Assembly (NCBI RefSeq): GCF_042427575.1 | Contig: NZ_JBHMFD010000007.1 | Span: 124,001 to 188,000, forward strand | Source: Bergeyella porcorum | GTDB taxonomy: Bacteria > Bacteroidota > Bacteroidia > Flavobacteriales > Weeksellaceae | DNA length: 64,000 nucleotides | Direction of reading: 5' to 3' | Part shown: in pieces, positions 24,575 to 33,616 of the stretch | Numbering within the stretch: position 1 is the stretch's first letter | Layout of the letters: each line of letters begins with the position of its first letter | Position numbers and translations under genes: made by a program | Notes under the pieces: model-generated | Told to the model about the DNA's origin: nothing | The model's input: the letters and a program-made list of their open reading frames with translations, nothing else | Databases searched by the model: none

Positions 24575-26182
24575 CTAGAAGCGATGGCTGTTTTTCTGTT
24601 GATTGATATCCTCTATAATGGCAGCGTAAGCCTCTGTCTTTTCAGGATATTTTTCTTGCAATACCTGATAGGCTTCGATGGCTTTGGTATAGAGCCTTTG
24701 TTCCACATAAAGATTCGCTAGAGTCTCGGTCATCAGATGTGAGATGTCGTCTGTTTTTTCTTTTGTTATCAATTGAGTTTCTTCCTTTTTTAATTTTGAA
24801 ATTTTAGGCTCGTTTTCAATGAAGTTCTCAATGGCTTTTTCCTTGATATCCTCTATGGTTGAGGTTAGGGTTTCGGTTTCTTTTTCGGCAGGTTCATTGA
24901 TGATTTCAGGCTGTAGGTCTTCACTTGATTCAGTTTCCTTAGGCTCATTTCTATCTATTTTCAGCCATTTTTGCCAAGTGTTGATGAACATAGGGACATT
25001 GCTGTCTTCGCTTTCTTCTAAAACTTCTTCTTCAATTTTGGTTACCGTATCAGAAGAGAAAAATGAAACATTGAAAACAGGTCTTTCTTCTTGAGGTGTT
25101 TCACTCTGTTCTTCAGGCTCGCTGGTTGTTGGTTGCTGAGGTGTTGTTTCCTCTATGGTCTGAGCTCTTCCCAATAAAGCATCGGGTTGGTTGGGTTCTA
25201 AAGCCATTGGTTTCCAAGAATCCTTTGTTGTCGCCACTATATCCTCGGCTTTTTTCTCTTTTGGAAATTTGGAAATTGATTGTTGTGCATCTTCTATCGC
25301 TTCTGGCTCAGATGCTTCAGATTTAGGCACTACTTCAAAACTTTGCGTTTCTGCAAAATTGATTTCACCATTGTGGGCATCTTCCCCTTCGTGCGTTTCT
25401 TCTTTTTGCTGTTGCTTCTGAGCTTCTTTTTTCGCTTTTATTTTGGCTTCTACTTCCGCTACAAGACGCTTCATTTCCTCTTCGTGCTTGTTGAGGGTAG
25501 GCTTAGGCTGATAGGTTTCCACTTTGCGTTCTACAGGAATATGAACATCAGGAAGGAAAGTATCTACGCCGTGAAAGCTAAGTTCAGACGCGTGGTCTTC
25601 GGTGGAATCTGGAGTTGCTTTTATCGGCGATGGCTCTTCTTTTATTTCAGAGGTTTCTGAATTATTTTGTACGATTTCACTTTCAGATGATAGCTTGTGA
25701 TTGGCGTTTTCAGATGTCTCAACTTCTTCAATGCTTTCTTTTGAGGCGGTAATTTCTTTCCAAAAATTTTCTTCACCTTCAAATAGGATTCTGTTTCTTA
25801 CGCCATATACAGCATCTATAACCTCTGCACGCAAGGTTTCGGTGCTTGGGTTAATGCTGCATTCTTCCTGTGGCTCTTGCACTTCCATAGGCGTTTCCTT
25901 TTCCCCTTGTGGTGGTATTACCTCTGTTTCTATGGTGGAAGTTTCTGCTTTATTAGACTGATTAATCAGTTGATACAATATCTTTTTATCCGTAGTATAA
26001 GCTGCGGTTTTGGATAATTCTTTCTGATAATTATCTACATCAAAAAGGTGAACCCCATACAAATACAACGCTCTAATATTCTGAATATAAGGAAACTGAT
26101 GGATTTCTGTTTCCAATGTTTTTAAATCTTCAACCTGGATTGTCTGAGGATTTTTTATCAATTCTAAAACTCGAGTATTCAT
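24575..26182 (-). CDS. Glu-rich TPR-like hypothetical protein
   Basis: A 535-residue cytoplasmic-looking protein. The N-terminal ~90 residues (MNTRVLELIKNPQTI onward) are folded-looking; residues ~90-460 are low-complexity and very rich in Glu, Thr and Pro; the C-terminus (LANLYVEQRLYTKAIEAYQV, about 495-515) is a tetratricopeptide-like helix pair. I chose the ATG at 26182 rather than the upstream TTG because it overlaps the lptE stop as TAATG, implying coupling. This gene regularly follows lptE in flavobacteria, so a link to envelope biogenesis is plausible but unproven. Confidence 0.75.
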   Translation of the reverse strand: MNTRVLELIKNPQTIQVEDLKTLETEIHQFPYIQNIRALYLYGVHLFDVDNYQKELSKTAAYTTDKKILYQLINQSNKAETSTIETEVIPPQGEKETPMEVQEPQEECSINPSTETLRAEVIDAVYGVRNRILFEGEENFWKEITASKESIEEVETSENANHKLSSESEIVQNNSETSEIKEEPSPIKATPDSTEDHASELSFHGVDTFLPDVHIPVERKVETYQPKPTLNKHEEEMKRLVAEVEAKIKAKKEAQKQQQKEETHEGEDAHNGEINFAETQSFEVVPKSEASEPEAIEDAQQSISKFPKEKKAEDIVATTKDSWKPMALEPNQPDALLGRAQTIEETTPQQPTTSEPEEQSETPQEERPVFNVSFFSSDTVTKIEEEVLEESEDSNVPMFINTWQKWLKIDRNEPKETESSEDLQPEIINEPAEKETETLTSTIEDIKEKAIENFIENEPKISKLKKEETQLITKEKTDDISHLMTETLANLYVEQRLYTKAIEAYQVLQEKYPEKTEAYAAIIEDINQQKNSHRF

Positions 26183-26745
26183 TACCAATCTGCTATAATA
26201 TCGTTGAAAATTTTATTGATGATTCTTTCATTTACAATTCTTACCTGTGAAGCTTCTATTTGATTGATATCCAAATCGCTACTAAAAACGGCTTCATCGG
26301 TATAAGTTCTATCAAATCCTTTTGATGGGTCTATGGCATTTTCGTAATGAATTTTTACGGAAATGGTCAGTTTGTTTTGTGCCGCTTGCAACTGAGCCCC
26401 CGATTGGGTAGTGACGGAAGAGGAAATGGTAGTTGGGGTAATGCTATAGTCTGTAATTTCGCCTTCTATCAAAAGATGAGGGTTTTCGGTGGTGCCTTTC
26501 AGGGTGGTTCTTTGTAAAAAACGATTGGTGACATCTATCGTCAGTTGTTGTGCTAACGAAGGATTGACCAATGCTGCGGTATTCATAAAGTCTTTAATCT
26601 GAATGGTTTTCATCTCTGGACTCAATGACGACCCTGTGAAACTGTAACAGCCTTGTAGAGAAAGGAGAAGAGAGAAAAGAGAAAAAACGAAAAGCCTTTT
26701 CAAGTTTTTCTGAACTCCATAGTATGATGTCTGAAATCGTTTCAT
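26182..26745 (-). CDS. lptE: LptE-family LPS-assembly lipoprotein
   Basis: A 187-residue outer-membrane lipoprotein expected to plug the LptD barrel that inserts LPS. The N-terminus has a long basic start, a hydrophobic stretch and the lipobox LQGC (Cys at residue 33). SPEMKTIQIKDFMNTA follows, as in Bacteroidetes LptE-like proteins; the body is mostly beta. It lies between the sigma-54-type activator gene (2 bases away) and the Glu-rich protein gene (1-base overlap), all on the minus strand. LptD itself is not in the window. Confidence 0.82.
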   Translation of the reverse strand: MKRFQTSYYGVQKNLKRLFVFSLFSLLLSLQGCYSFTGSSLSPEMKTIQIKDFMNTAALVNPSLAQQLTIDVTNRFLQRTTLKGTTENPHLLIEGEITDYSITPTTISSSVTTQSGAQLQAAQNKLTISVKIHYENAIDPSKGFDRTYTDEAVFSSDLDINQIEASQVRIVNERIINKIFNDIIADW

Positions 26746-26747
26746 TT

Positions 26748-28031
26748 TTAATCTTCTAAATTGTACTGTTTTATTTTTCTATAAAGCGTCCTTTGGGAAA
26801 TTCCCAGTTCGTCTGCGGCTTTATTTCTTCGTCCTTTGTGTTTTTCTAACGCTTTTATAATCAGTTCTTTTTCGTTGTTTTGAAGCGAAAGCGTTTCTGG
26901 TTGGGTTTCTTCTACTTCTATCTCTTCAATGTCTTCAAAATCTTCCTCATTCGGTTGGGAAATAATGGTAGGGTTGACCACATTGCCAGCCGCAGGGTTT
27001 TCAAAATACAATAAAGAATTAGGGTTACTCACTTGGTTTTCAGTTGCGTAAATTCGGTTAATCAATCCTTTTTCCGAACTGCTAAACTCGGCATTGCCAC
27101 GGTTCTTTATCAGCTCCAAAGTTAAGGATTTTAAATCATTGATATCATTACGCATATCGAAAAGGATTTTGTACATAATCTCCCTTTCGGAATTGAAATC
27201 TGACCCAGAAGTGCCTCCACCTTTCTGCACTACGGCAGGTAGCCGGGCTTCCATAGGAATATACTCTGATAAACGAACGGCATTCACCTCTCGGTTTTGT
27301 TCCACTACGGTCATTTGCTCTACCAGATTTCTCAGCTGGCGAATGTTGCCTGGGAAGGGGTATTGCTCCAAATATTGCACCGCATCATCGGTCAGTCGCA
27401 ATTCGGGCATACGGTATTTTTCTGCAAAATCAATTGCAAATTTTCTAAACAAAAGATGGATGTCGCCTTTTCTTTCTCTCAAAGGTGGCATATCAATCTG
27501 CACCGTATTGAGTCTATAATAAAGGTCTTCTCTGAAACGCCCGTCTTGGATGGCTTTCATCATATTGACATTGGTAGCCGCTACAATTCTCACATTGGTT
27601 TTCTGCACTTGGGAAGATCCTACTTTCATAAATTCTCCACTTTCCAAAACGCGAAGCAAACGCACTTGGGTTTGCAATGGCAATTCGCCCACTTCATCTA
27701 AGAAAATGGTTCCTCCATCTGCTACCTCAAAGTAGCCTTTTCTGGTGGAGGTAGCCCCTGTGAAGGCTCCTTTTTCGTGCCCGAAAAGTTCAGAATCTAT
27801 GGTTCCCTCGGGAATCGCACCACAATTGACCACAATGTAGGGCTGGTGCTTTCGTCGAGATTCCGCGTGAATGATTTTCGGGATATGCTCTTTTCCTACT
27901 CCAGATTCCCCGATAACCAAAACGGAAATGTCCGTGGGGGCTACTTGTATGGCTTTTTCTATCGCTCTATTGAGTACGGGGTAATTTCCAATAATTCCAA
28001 AACGATTTTTTATATTTTGTAAATCAGTCAT
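26748..28031 (-). CDS. Sigma-54-type AAA+ transcriptional activator without receiver domain
   Basis: A 427-residue enhancer-binding protein. The AAA+ domain starts almost at the N-terminus (about residues 10-245): Walker A GESGVGKEH, the sigma-54 contact loop GAFTGA (about residues 89-94), Walker B-like GGTIFLDEVGELP. No receiver, GAF or PAS domain precedes it. A ~100-residue variable linker leads to a Fis-type helix-turn-helix (KAADELGISQRTLYRKIKQY, about residues 403-422). It sits between miaB (35 bases) and lptE (2 bases). How it is controlled is not evident; adaptor proteins or constitutive activity are possible. Confidence 0.9.
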   Translation of the reverse strand: MTDLQNIKNRFGIIGNYPVLNRAIEKAIQVAPTDISVLVIGESGVGKEHIPKIIHAESRRKHQPYIVVNCGAIPEGTIDSELFGHEKGAFTGATSTRKGYFEVADGGTIFLDEVGELPLQTQVRLLRVLESGEFMKVGSSQVQKTNVRIVAATNVNMMKAIQDGRFREDLYYRLNTVQIDMPPLRERKGDIHLLFRKFAIDFAEKYRMPELRLTDDAVQYLEQYPFPGNIRQLRNLVEQMTVVEQNREVNAVRLSEYIPMEARLPAVVQKGGGTSGSDFNSEREIMYKILFDMRNDINDLKSLTLELIKNRGNAEFSSSEKGLINRIYATENQVSNPNSLLYFENPAAGNVVNPTIISQPNEEDFEDIEEIEVEETQPETLSLQNNEKELIIKALEKHKGRRNKAADELGISQRTLYRKIKQYNLED

Positions 28032-28065
28032 TTAATTATATATTTTGTAATGATGGCTTTTATCG

Positions 28066-29499
28066 TTATTCCACTCTCCCTATCAATGTTCCCTGCGTAT
28101 TATCATACACGAAAACATTGACCAAATCGCCCACTTTTTGTCCTTCTTGTTTATCAAAAACACAAACGGCATTTTGAGAATTTCTTCCCTTCCATTGGTT
28201 TTCATTCTTTTTGGAGGTTCCTTCTATCAAGATTTCGTGGGTGCGTCCTACATAGGATGCCATTCTTTGTTTAGAGAGTTGCCCTTGTAATGCGATAACT
28301 TCGGACAAACGGCGTTGTTTTACCTCTGCAGGAACATTGTCTTCCATTTTCTTGTGAGCGGGCGTTCCAGGTCTTTCGGAGTAGGCAAACATATAGCCAT
28401 AGTCGTACTCTACCTCTTGCATTAGCGATAGCGTATCTTGGTGGTCTTCTTCTGTTTCGCCACAGAAGCCTACAATCATATCTTGGGAGAAGGCAATCTC
28501 TGGAACGATTTTTTTGGCTTCGCGAATCAACTCTAAATACTCTTCACGCGTATGCTGTCGGTTCATTGCTTTTAGCATATTATTGCTTCCACTTTGTACG
28601 GGAAGATGTACATATTTGCAAATATTAGGATATTTTGCCATCATTCGGAACACATCAAGGCTCATATCTTGTGGGTTGGAAGTCGCAAAACGAATTCTCA
28701 TTTCGGGTAGTTCTTTGGCAACCATTTCTAAAAGTTGGGCGAAACGAACGGCTGTTGCCTTTTGCATTTCGGAGGCTTTATCAAAATCTTTTTTCGGACC
28801 ACCACCATACCAAAGGTAAGAATCCACATTTTGCCCCAAAAGGGTTACTTCCTTGTAGCCATTGTTCCAAAGGTCTTTGCACTCTTCCAAAATGGAGTGT
28901 GGGTCTCGGCTTCGCTCTCGCCCTCTGGTGAAAGGAACCACGCAGAAGGTACACATATTATCACAACCGCGGGTAATGGTAACGAAGGCCGTAACGCCAT
29001 TGCCTCCCAAGCGAACGGGAGAAATATCTGCATAGGTTTCTTCTTTGGAAAGAATCACATTGATGGCGTCTTTTCCACTTTCAGTTTCTTTCAAGAGGTT
29101 AGGCAAATCGCGGTAAGCATCTGGACCAACCACCAAATCTACCAAATGTTCTTCTTCTAAAAATTTAGATTTTAAGCGTTCTGCCATACAGCCGAGAACC
29201 CCTACGGTAAGTGAGGGCTTGTCTTTTTTCAGGTTTTTGAAGGTGGACAATCGGTTGCGAACGGTTTGCTCCGCTTTCTCGCGAATGGAGCAGGTGTTGA
29301 GCAGAATCAAATCAGCTTCTTCCACTTTTAGGGTGGTGTTGTAGCCTTGTTCGTTGAGGATGGAAGCTACGATTTCGCTATCAGAAAAGTTCATCTGGCA
29401 GCCATAGCTTTCCAAAAATAGTTTTTTGGTATTTCCTTCTTTATCGGCGATAGCATAGGCTTCGCCCTGTTTATTTTCGTCTATGTATTTTTCTTGCAC
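28066..29499 (-). CDS. miaB: tRNA-2-methylthio-N6-dimethylallyladenosine synthase
   Basis: A 477-residue radical-SAM methylthiotransferase that adds the 2-methylthio group to i6A37 of tRNAs. The N-terminal UPF0004 domain has SYGCQMNFSDSE with its first cluster Cys, then further Cys in NTCSIREKAE and GCMAERL. The radical-SAM motif is CDNMCTFCVVP. A TRAM domain closes the protein (about 415-477). The frame has no ATG nearby; I prefer the GTG at 29499 (V/MQEKYIDENKQ), where homology normally begins, over the TTG at 29529. It heads the miaB-activator-lptE operon. Confidence 0.93.
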   Translation of the reverse strand: MQEKYIDENKQGEAYAIADKEGNTKKLFLESYGCQMNFSDSEIVASILNEQGYNTTLKVEEADLILLNTCSIREKAEQTVRNRLSTFKNLKKDKPSLTVGVLGCMAERLKSKFLEEEHLVDLVVGPDAYRDLPNLLKETESGKDAINVILSKEETYADISPVRLGGNGVTAFVTITRGCDNMCTFCVVPFTRGRERSRDPHSILEECKDLWNNGYKEVTLLGQNVDSYLWYGGGPKKDFDKASEMQKATAVRFAQLLEMVAKELPEMRIRFATSNPQDMSLDVFRMMAKYPNICKYVHLPVQSGSNNMLKAMNRQHTREEYLELIREAKKIVPEIAFSQDMIVGFCGETEEDHQDTLSLMQEVEYDYGYMFAYSERPGTPAHKKMEDNVPAEVKQRRLSEVIALQGQLSKQRMASYVGRTHEILIEGTSKKNENQWKGRNSQNAVCVFDKQEGQKVGDLVNVFVYDNTQGTLIGRVE

Positions 29500-29529
29500 G
29501 ATTGAAATGTTTTTATGTTCAAAGTTCAA

Positions 29530-29821
29530 TATTTAAAGTTCAGGGTAGATGGAATGAAAACAACCATTTCCCTTGAATAAAAAAACATTAAACCTTGAAT
29601 AAGGATTAGTCTGCAAAGATACGGAATTTTATGCCAAAATGGCAGTTGGTGTAGAAACTTTATCTTTTGATTTTCTTTATATCAACCGAAAGGTGAATGG
29701 ATTGGTTGATAATTATTTATGATATGGGAGATAAAGTGTGTTTCCTGTTGGATAAAAGTTTGTTGCGTGATTTGGTTAAAACTTACTGCTTATCACTAAC
29801 CAGGCTAAGTTTGAGTCTGTT
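29530..29821. other. Intergenic region between miaB and ykgJ-like gene
   Basis: About 290 bases with no gene. The only signal seen is TATCTTTG on the minus strand at 29621-29614, a good -7 box about 115 bases before miaB but without a TTG at the right distance. Nothing else was recognised. Confidence 0.5.
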
Positions 29822-30310
29822 CTATCTCTGCAACTGTTGTTTCATTTTTTCTACCCAAGTGTAGGCGGCGGGGCAGATGAGGGTGTTTTTGATGGTTAGG
29901 TGGTTGATTTGATATACTTTTTGTCTATCGGTATGGGGGAATTCTCGGCAGGCTTTCGGGCGAACCTCGTAGATATAGCAGGTGTTATCCTCGTTTAAAA
30001 AAGGGCAAGGGAGTTGTTGTAAAACTTTATCGTTGTCCTCATCGGTTTTTAGGTATTGGTGTTCAAAATCAGCGGGTTTTATTTTGAGATGTTTGGCTAT
30101 GCGTAGGATGTCTTTCTCAGTGTAGAGAGGCCCTGTGGTTTTGCAGCAGTTGGCACATTGCAGGCAATCGATGGTTTCAAAAACCGCTTCGTGAGTGTCT
30201 TGGGAGAGGTAATCTAGGTTTTTAGGCGGGTGTTTTTTAAGGGTGTCTAGAAACTTCTTGTGTTCCTTTTGTTTTTGCTTTGCCTGATTATGGTAGAACG
30301 CTATATCCAA
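29822..30310 (-). CDS. YkgJ-family cysteine-cluster protein
   Basis: A 162-residue cytoplasmic protein of the CxxCxxCC family (formerly UPF0153), thought to bind a zinc or iron-sulfur centre; function unknown. The cluster is visible as CLQCANCC (about residues 50-57), CPFL (near 101), CYIYEVRPKACREFP (about 109-123) and a late Cys near 146. No ATG is in frame; the start is the TTG at 30310. It is divergent from mutL, with 123 bases between. Confidence 0.85.
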   Translation of the reverse strand: MDIAFYHNQAKQKQKEHKKFLDTLKKHPPKNLDYLSQDTHEAVFETIDCLQCANCCKTTGPLYTEKDILRIAKHLKIKPADFEHQYLKTDEDNDKVLQQLPCPFLNEDNTCYIYEVRPKACREFPHTDRQKVYQINHLTIKNTLICPAAYTWVEKMKQQLQR

Positions 30311-30433
30311 GGTAGAAATATTTTTAGCAAAGGTATAAAAATAGATTTTTTTTGCGGAAAACTCTGGGGAAATCTTTTCCGATGAGGTGGAAAAATTCCC
30401 ATTTCAAATGATTATTTTTGCAGGCGAAATATT

Positions 30434-32215
30434 ATGTCAATGTCAGATATTATACAACTATTGCCAGACCACGTTGCCAATCAGATTGCTGCTGGGGAAG
30501 TGGCGCAGAGGCCTGCATCTATAGTGAAGGAGCTTTTGGAGAATGCCATAGACGCACAAGCAACTAAGGTGGAACTCATTGTGCGAGATGCTGGAAAAAA
30601 TCTGGTGCAAGTGGTAGATAATGGAATAGGAATGTCTGAAACCGATGCTCGGATGGCGTTTGAAAGGCACGCTACTTCTAAAATTCGTTCCACAGATGAT
30701 ATTTTTAATATTACTTCTAAAGGGTTTCGTGGTGAGGCATTGGCGTCTATTGCTGCAGTAGCACAGGTGGAGCTAAAAACTAAAAAGCAAGATGCTGTAA
30801 CGGGAACCAATGTTTATATAGAAGGAGGAATGTTGCAGTTTCAGGAGCCTGTACAGACGGTGGAAGGTTCTAGTTTTTCGGTGAAAAATTTGTTTTATAA
30901 TGTGCCAGCTCGTAGGAAGTTTTTAAAAAATGATAATGTAGAGTTTAGGCATATTATAGATGAATTTCAGAGGGTGGCATTGGCACATCCTAATATTGAG
31001 TTTGATTTGTTTCATAATGATGAAGCGGTGTTTCGCCTGAGAAGGGGAACGCCTATGCAACGCATTGTGGAGGTTTTTGGAAGGAAACTGCAACCGCTGT
31101 TGGTGCCTATCAAAGAGGATTTGGATTGGATAAAACTGAATGGCTATGTGGCAAAGCCTGAAGGAGCTAAGAAAACCCGCGGTGAACAATTTTTTTTCGT
31201 AAATCATAGATTTTTTAAAAGTCCTTACCTCAATCGTGCGGTTCAAGATGCTTTTGAGGGATTGCTTCAGCCAGGCTATGTACCTTCGTTTTTTCTCTTT
31301 TTGGAAGTGGAACCAGAGCGAATAGATGTGAACATCCATCCTCAGAAAACGGAAGTGAAGTTTGAAGATGAAAATCTAATTTTTGCCCTTATCCGCTCTA
31401 CAGTGAAAAAAGCATTGGGGATTTACAATGTGGCTCCGAGTTTGGATTTTGATAAAGACCCGCAGATGGATGCTTTTCTTAATGCTAAGCCAGCAGAGAG
31501 TGCAATGAATTTTAAGCCAAGCTCAGTATCGGTTAGTAGGGGTTTTAACCCATTCAAAAGTGAGGGTAATGCAGTACCATCAAAAGAAGAGGTGATAAAT
31601 CTGCAAGAGATGTTTGCACAAAATATTTCGGCGGAGCCTTCTAAAATCAATCTATTTGAGGATGAGGAGTTTGATGAAGATTTGATGCGATTGCCCAATG
31701 GATATTGGATTTTCAATCAAGGGGATAAAACACTGATGTTGGATTTAGGTAGGATGCATCGGGTTTTGATTGCGGAGAAAAATAAAGATAAAAAACGCAG
31801 TGTGGAACGCCAATCTCTGCTGTTTTCTTTGGAATACCATCTGAATGAAATGGAGAAAAATAAATACAAATCCATAAAAAAGTATCTGCCTGGTCTTGGT
31901 TTTGAAATGACTTTGGCTCAGGATAATGTACTGCGTATAGAGGCTCTTCCTGAGGGGCTAAAGGAAAGCCAAGCGATAAAATTTTTGGAAACCGTTTTTG
32001 AAGTTTTAGATTATAGAACTGAAGAAGATTTTATGAGTTTCTATGATGCCCAATGGAATAAGTTTCAGTCTAAATCTCGTTTTGACTTCATCTACAAGCA
32101 CGATGTAGAATCTTTGCTGAAGGATTATACCAAGATTGGCTTCCCAAATTACACCCCCGATGGTAAAAAATGTTTTATAGAACTCCCATTAGATGAACTG
32201 AAGAATAAATTTTAA
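30434..32215 (+). CDS. mutL: DNA mismatch repair protein MutL
   Basis: A 593-residue GHKL ATPase that couples MutS mismatch recognition to strand incision. NQIAAGEVAQRPASIVKELL (about residues 16-35), DNGIGM (about 62-67) and SKGFRGEALASI (about 94-105) are the ATP-binding motifs; RIDVNIHPQKTEVKF near 295 ends the conserved N-terminal half. The C-terminal dimerisation domain (~405-593) lacks a clear DQHAxxERxxYE endonuclease motif: the region reads DLGRMHRVLIAEKNK, so the nuclease acidic motif appears absent or altered. Start at 30434 or, two codons later, 30440. mutS is 21 kb away. Confidence 0.94.
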   Translation: MSMSDIIQLLPDHVANQIAAGEVAQRPASIVKELLENAIDAQATKVELIVRDAGKNLVQVVDNGIGMSETDARMAFERHATSKIRSTDDIFNITSKGFRGEALASIAAVAQVELKTKKQDAVTGTNVYIEGGMLQFQEPVQTVEGSSFSVKNLFYNVPARRKFLKNDNVEFRHIIDEFQRVALAHPNIEFDLFHNDEAVFRLRRGTPMQRIVEVFGRKLQPLLVPIKEDLDWIKLNGYVAKPEGAKKTRGEQFFFVNHRFFKSPYLNRAVQDAFEGLLQPGYVPSFFLFLEVEPERIDVNIHPQKTEVKFEDENLIFALIRSTVKKALGIYNVAPSLDFDKDPQMDAFLNAKPAESAMNFKPSSVSVSRGFNPFKSEGNAVPSKEEVINLQEMFAQNISAEPSKINLFEDEEFDEDLMRLPNGYWIFNQGDKTLMLDLGRMHRVLIAEKNKDKKRSVERQSLLFSLEYHLNEMEKNKYKSIKKYLPGLGFEMTLAQDNVLRIEALPEGLKESQAIKFLETVFEVLDYRTEEDFMSFYDAQWNKFQSKSRFDFIYKHDVESLLKDYTKIGFPNYTPDGKKCFIELPLDELKNKF

Positions 32216-32224
32216 AATCTTTTT

Positions 32225-32253
32225 TTGTTGCACTTAGTTGTTTTTGTATCTTG
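32225..32253 (+). promoter_or_regulatory. Possible promoter before gene remnants
   Basis: TTG (32225-32227), 19-base spacer, TATCTTG (32247-32253), close to consensus. It precedes a truncated ORF and an IS630 remnant, so it is probably an orphan of a lost gene. Confidence 0.35.
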
Positions 32254-32274
32254 GCGGAAAAATAAACATAATTA

Positions 32275-32382
32275 GTGTTACTATCTTCTTGTGGTCAGCA
32301 AGGAGTGGGCAAATGGCGGGTTGAAAACATTGATAAAGATACCATTTTTGAAGATTCTGTTGATGGTCTGTTTATGGCATAG
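32275..32382 (+). pseudogene. Short ORF, likely truncated lipoprotein-like remnant
   Basis: A 35-codon frame from a GTG: it begins VLLSSCGQQGVGKW, where LSSC resembles a lipobox, and stops at TAG after GLFMA. It is too short to be a complete lipoprotein and is directly joined to an IS630 fragment, so I read it as a gene broken by insertion. No family recognised. Confidence 0.3.
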
Positions 32383-32423
32383 AGCTAAATATACAAGGCG
32401 AGGTGGATGATTCTATTCGGATA

Positions 32424-32609
32424 TTGAATCCCTGTGAACAAGTTTGGCAATACATAAAAAAACGCTTTAAAAACAAGACTTTTGAAAATATGGAGCTTCT
32501 CAAATAATGGCTCCACGAAACCTTAAACGCTATGGACAATCAAAAAGTAAAATCCATCACCTCTAATCATCATTACCTTAAAATATTTACGAGTGTTTTT
32601 ATGGTTTAA
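32424..32609 (+). pseudogene. IS630-type transposase C-terminal remnant
   Basis: One frame of 62 codons with one in-frame TAA encodes LNPCEQVWQYIKKRFKNKTF, the conserved end of the IS630/Tc1 DDE domain (the Glu of NPCEQVW is the third catalytic residue), then MDNQKVKSITSNHHYL, the typical tail. Everything upstream of this is gone. Inactive. Confidence 0.8.
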
Positions 32610-32618
32610 TTGATATAA

Positions 32619-32659
32619 GACCTCCTACTGAGTACGGAGATTCTAATCTGGTAAATTAA
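32619..32659. repeat. Single copy of the 41-bp repeat found at 53041-53475
   Basis: These 41 bases match the tandem unit of 53054-53463 at nearly every position (actgagtacggagattctaa core). The copy overlaps the stop codon of the GLPGLI gene starting at 32656. Confidence 0.8.
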
Positions 32660-33504
32660 AACTTCTCCTTGTCAATATCGTTATCATTATCCTTATAGTA
32701 TTGTTTCCATTCCTCTTCCTTTCTCTTAATATAGTCCGCTGGGAGGGGATTAGCAAGCTTCATATAATCGCCATCAGGCTGGGTTGCAATATTCTCTCTC
32801 AATTTTCTTGCTGGGTCTTTTTTAAAGTTTTCAAAAGCCTTTTTATATTTTGCCTTTGTCGTTTTTATAGCTCTTCCGAAAGGCGATGGCAGAAAATCAT
32901 TGTCTTCTACATTTTTTTCTAAACCTATCATTCTAAAAGAGTACGACCCCGTACGATCCTTTGCCAATAATACCAACCCCGGAAGTTGCCCTAATACATA
33001 AGGTCCGAAAGAAAGCGGAAGTTCTGTAGCAAAATAAACCTCCCATTCTCTGCCATTGATTTTTGCCGTAGCCTTTTTGGTTTCATAACCATCTATTTTT
33101 TCAGCAATACCCCCAATGCTCCATTGGGTATTTTTTTTCTCAGAATATTTATAAATATCTCCATCAAATATTCTAAAAACATCATATCCCTTACCATCAT
33201 CCACCACGCCTATATTAAACTTAGGAAATCTTAATTTTCTTGCATCAAAGGATACACTTCCATTCAAACTTGAAAGTTCAGCCAATCTTGAATATACAGA
33301 ATCAATAGATTTGTAAGTCGCATTAAAAAATTTTGAAGTCTGTTTTTTGGTGTCAATTTCAAGTATATACACATCTACCATAGATGGCGTTTCTGGCTTT
33401 AGATTGGTTTTGCTTTCCAATTGATAATATACTCTAACCGTGTTTTGAGAGTACGCCATAAAACTCATCAGAGAAAAAAGGAATAAAATAGACAACTTTT
33501 TCAC
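32656..33504 (-). CDS. GLPGLI family protein (variant motif)
   Basis: A 282-residue secreted protein starting at a GTG (33504) with signal peptide KKLSILFLFSLMSFMAYSQ. The eponymous motif reads GQLPGLVLLAKD (about residues 171-182), altered from FSGLPGLV; the preceding NGREWEVYFATELPLSFGPY block is the standard context. Family function is unknown; members are common and often clustered in Bacteroidetes. First of three consecutive GLPGLI genes on the minus strand; 112 bases separate it from the next. Confidence 0.85.
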   Translation of the reverse strand: MKKLSILFLFSLMSFMAYSQNTVRVYYQLESKTNLKPETPSMVDVYILEIDTKKQTSKFFNATYKSIDSVYSRLAELSSLNGSVSFDARKLRFPKFNIGVVDDGKGYDVFRIFDGDIYKYSEKKNTQWSIGGIAEKIDGYETKKATAKINGREWEVYFATELPLSFGPYVLGQLPGLVLLAKDRTGSYSFRMIGLEKNVEDNDFLPSPFGRAIKTTKAKYKKAFENFKKDPARKLRENIATQPDGDYMKLANPLPADYIKRKEEEWKQYYKDNDNDIDKEKF

Positions 33505-33616
33505 AATACTTTCCTTTAAGAATTTATTTTAACACAACGAATATAGTTAAATGATTCCAACCCCACAATGGCGTTAAAGAAAATTAATATTGTATCGCTT
33601 GGTGATGAAACTTCCA

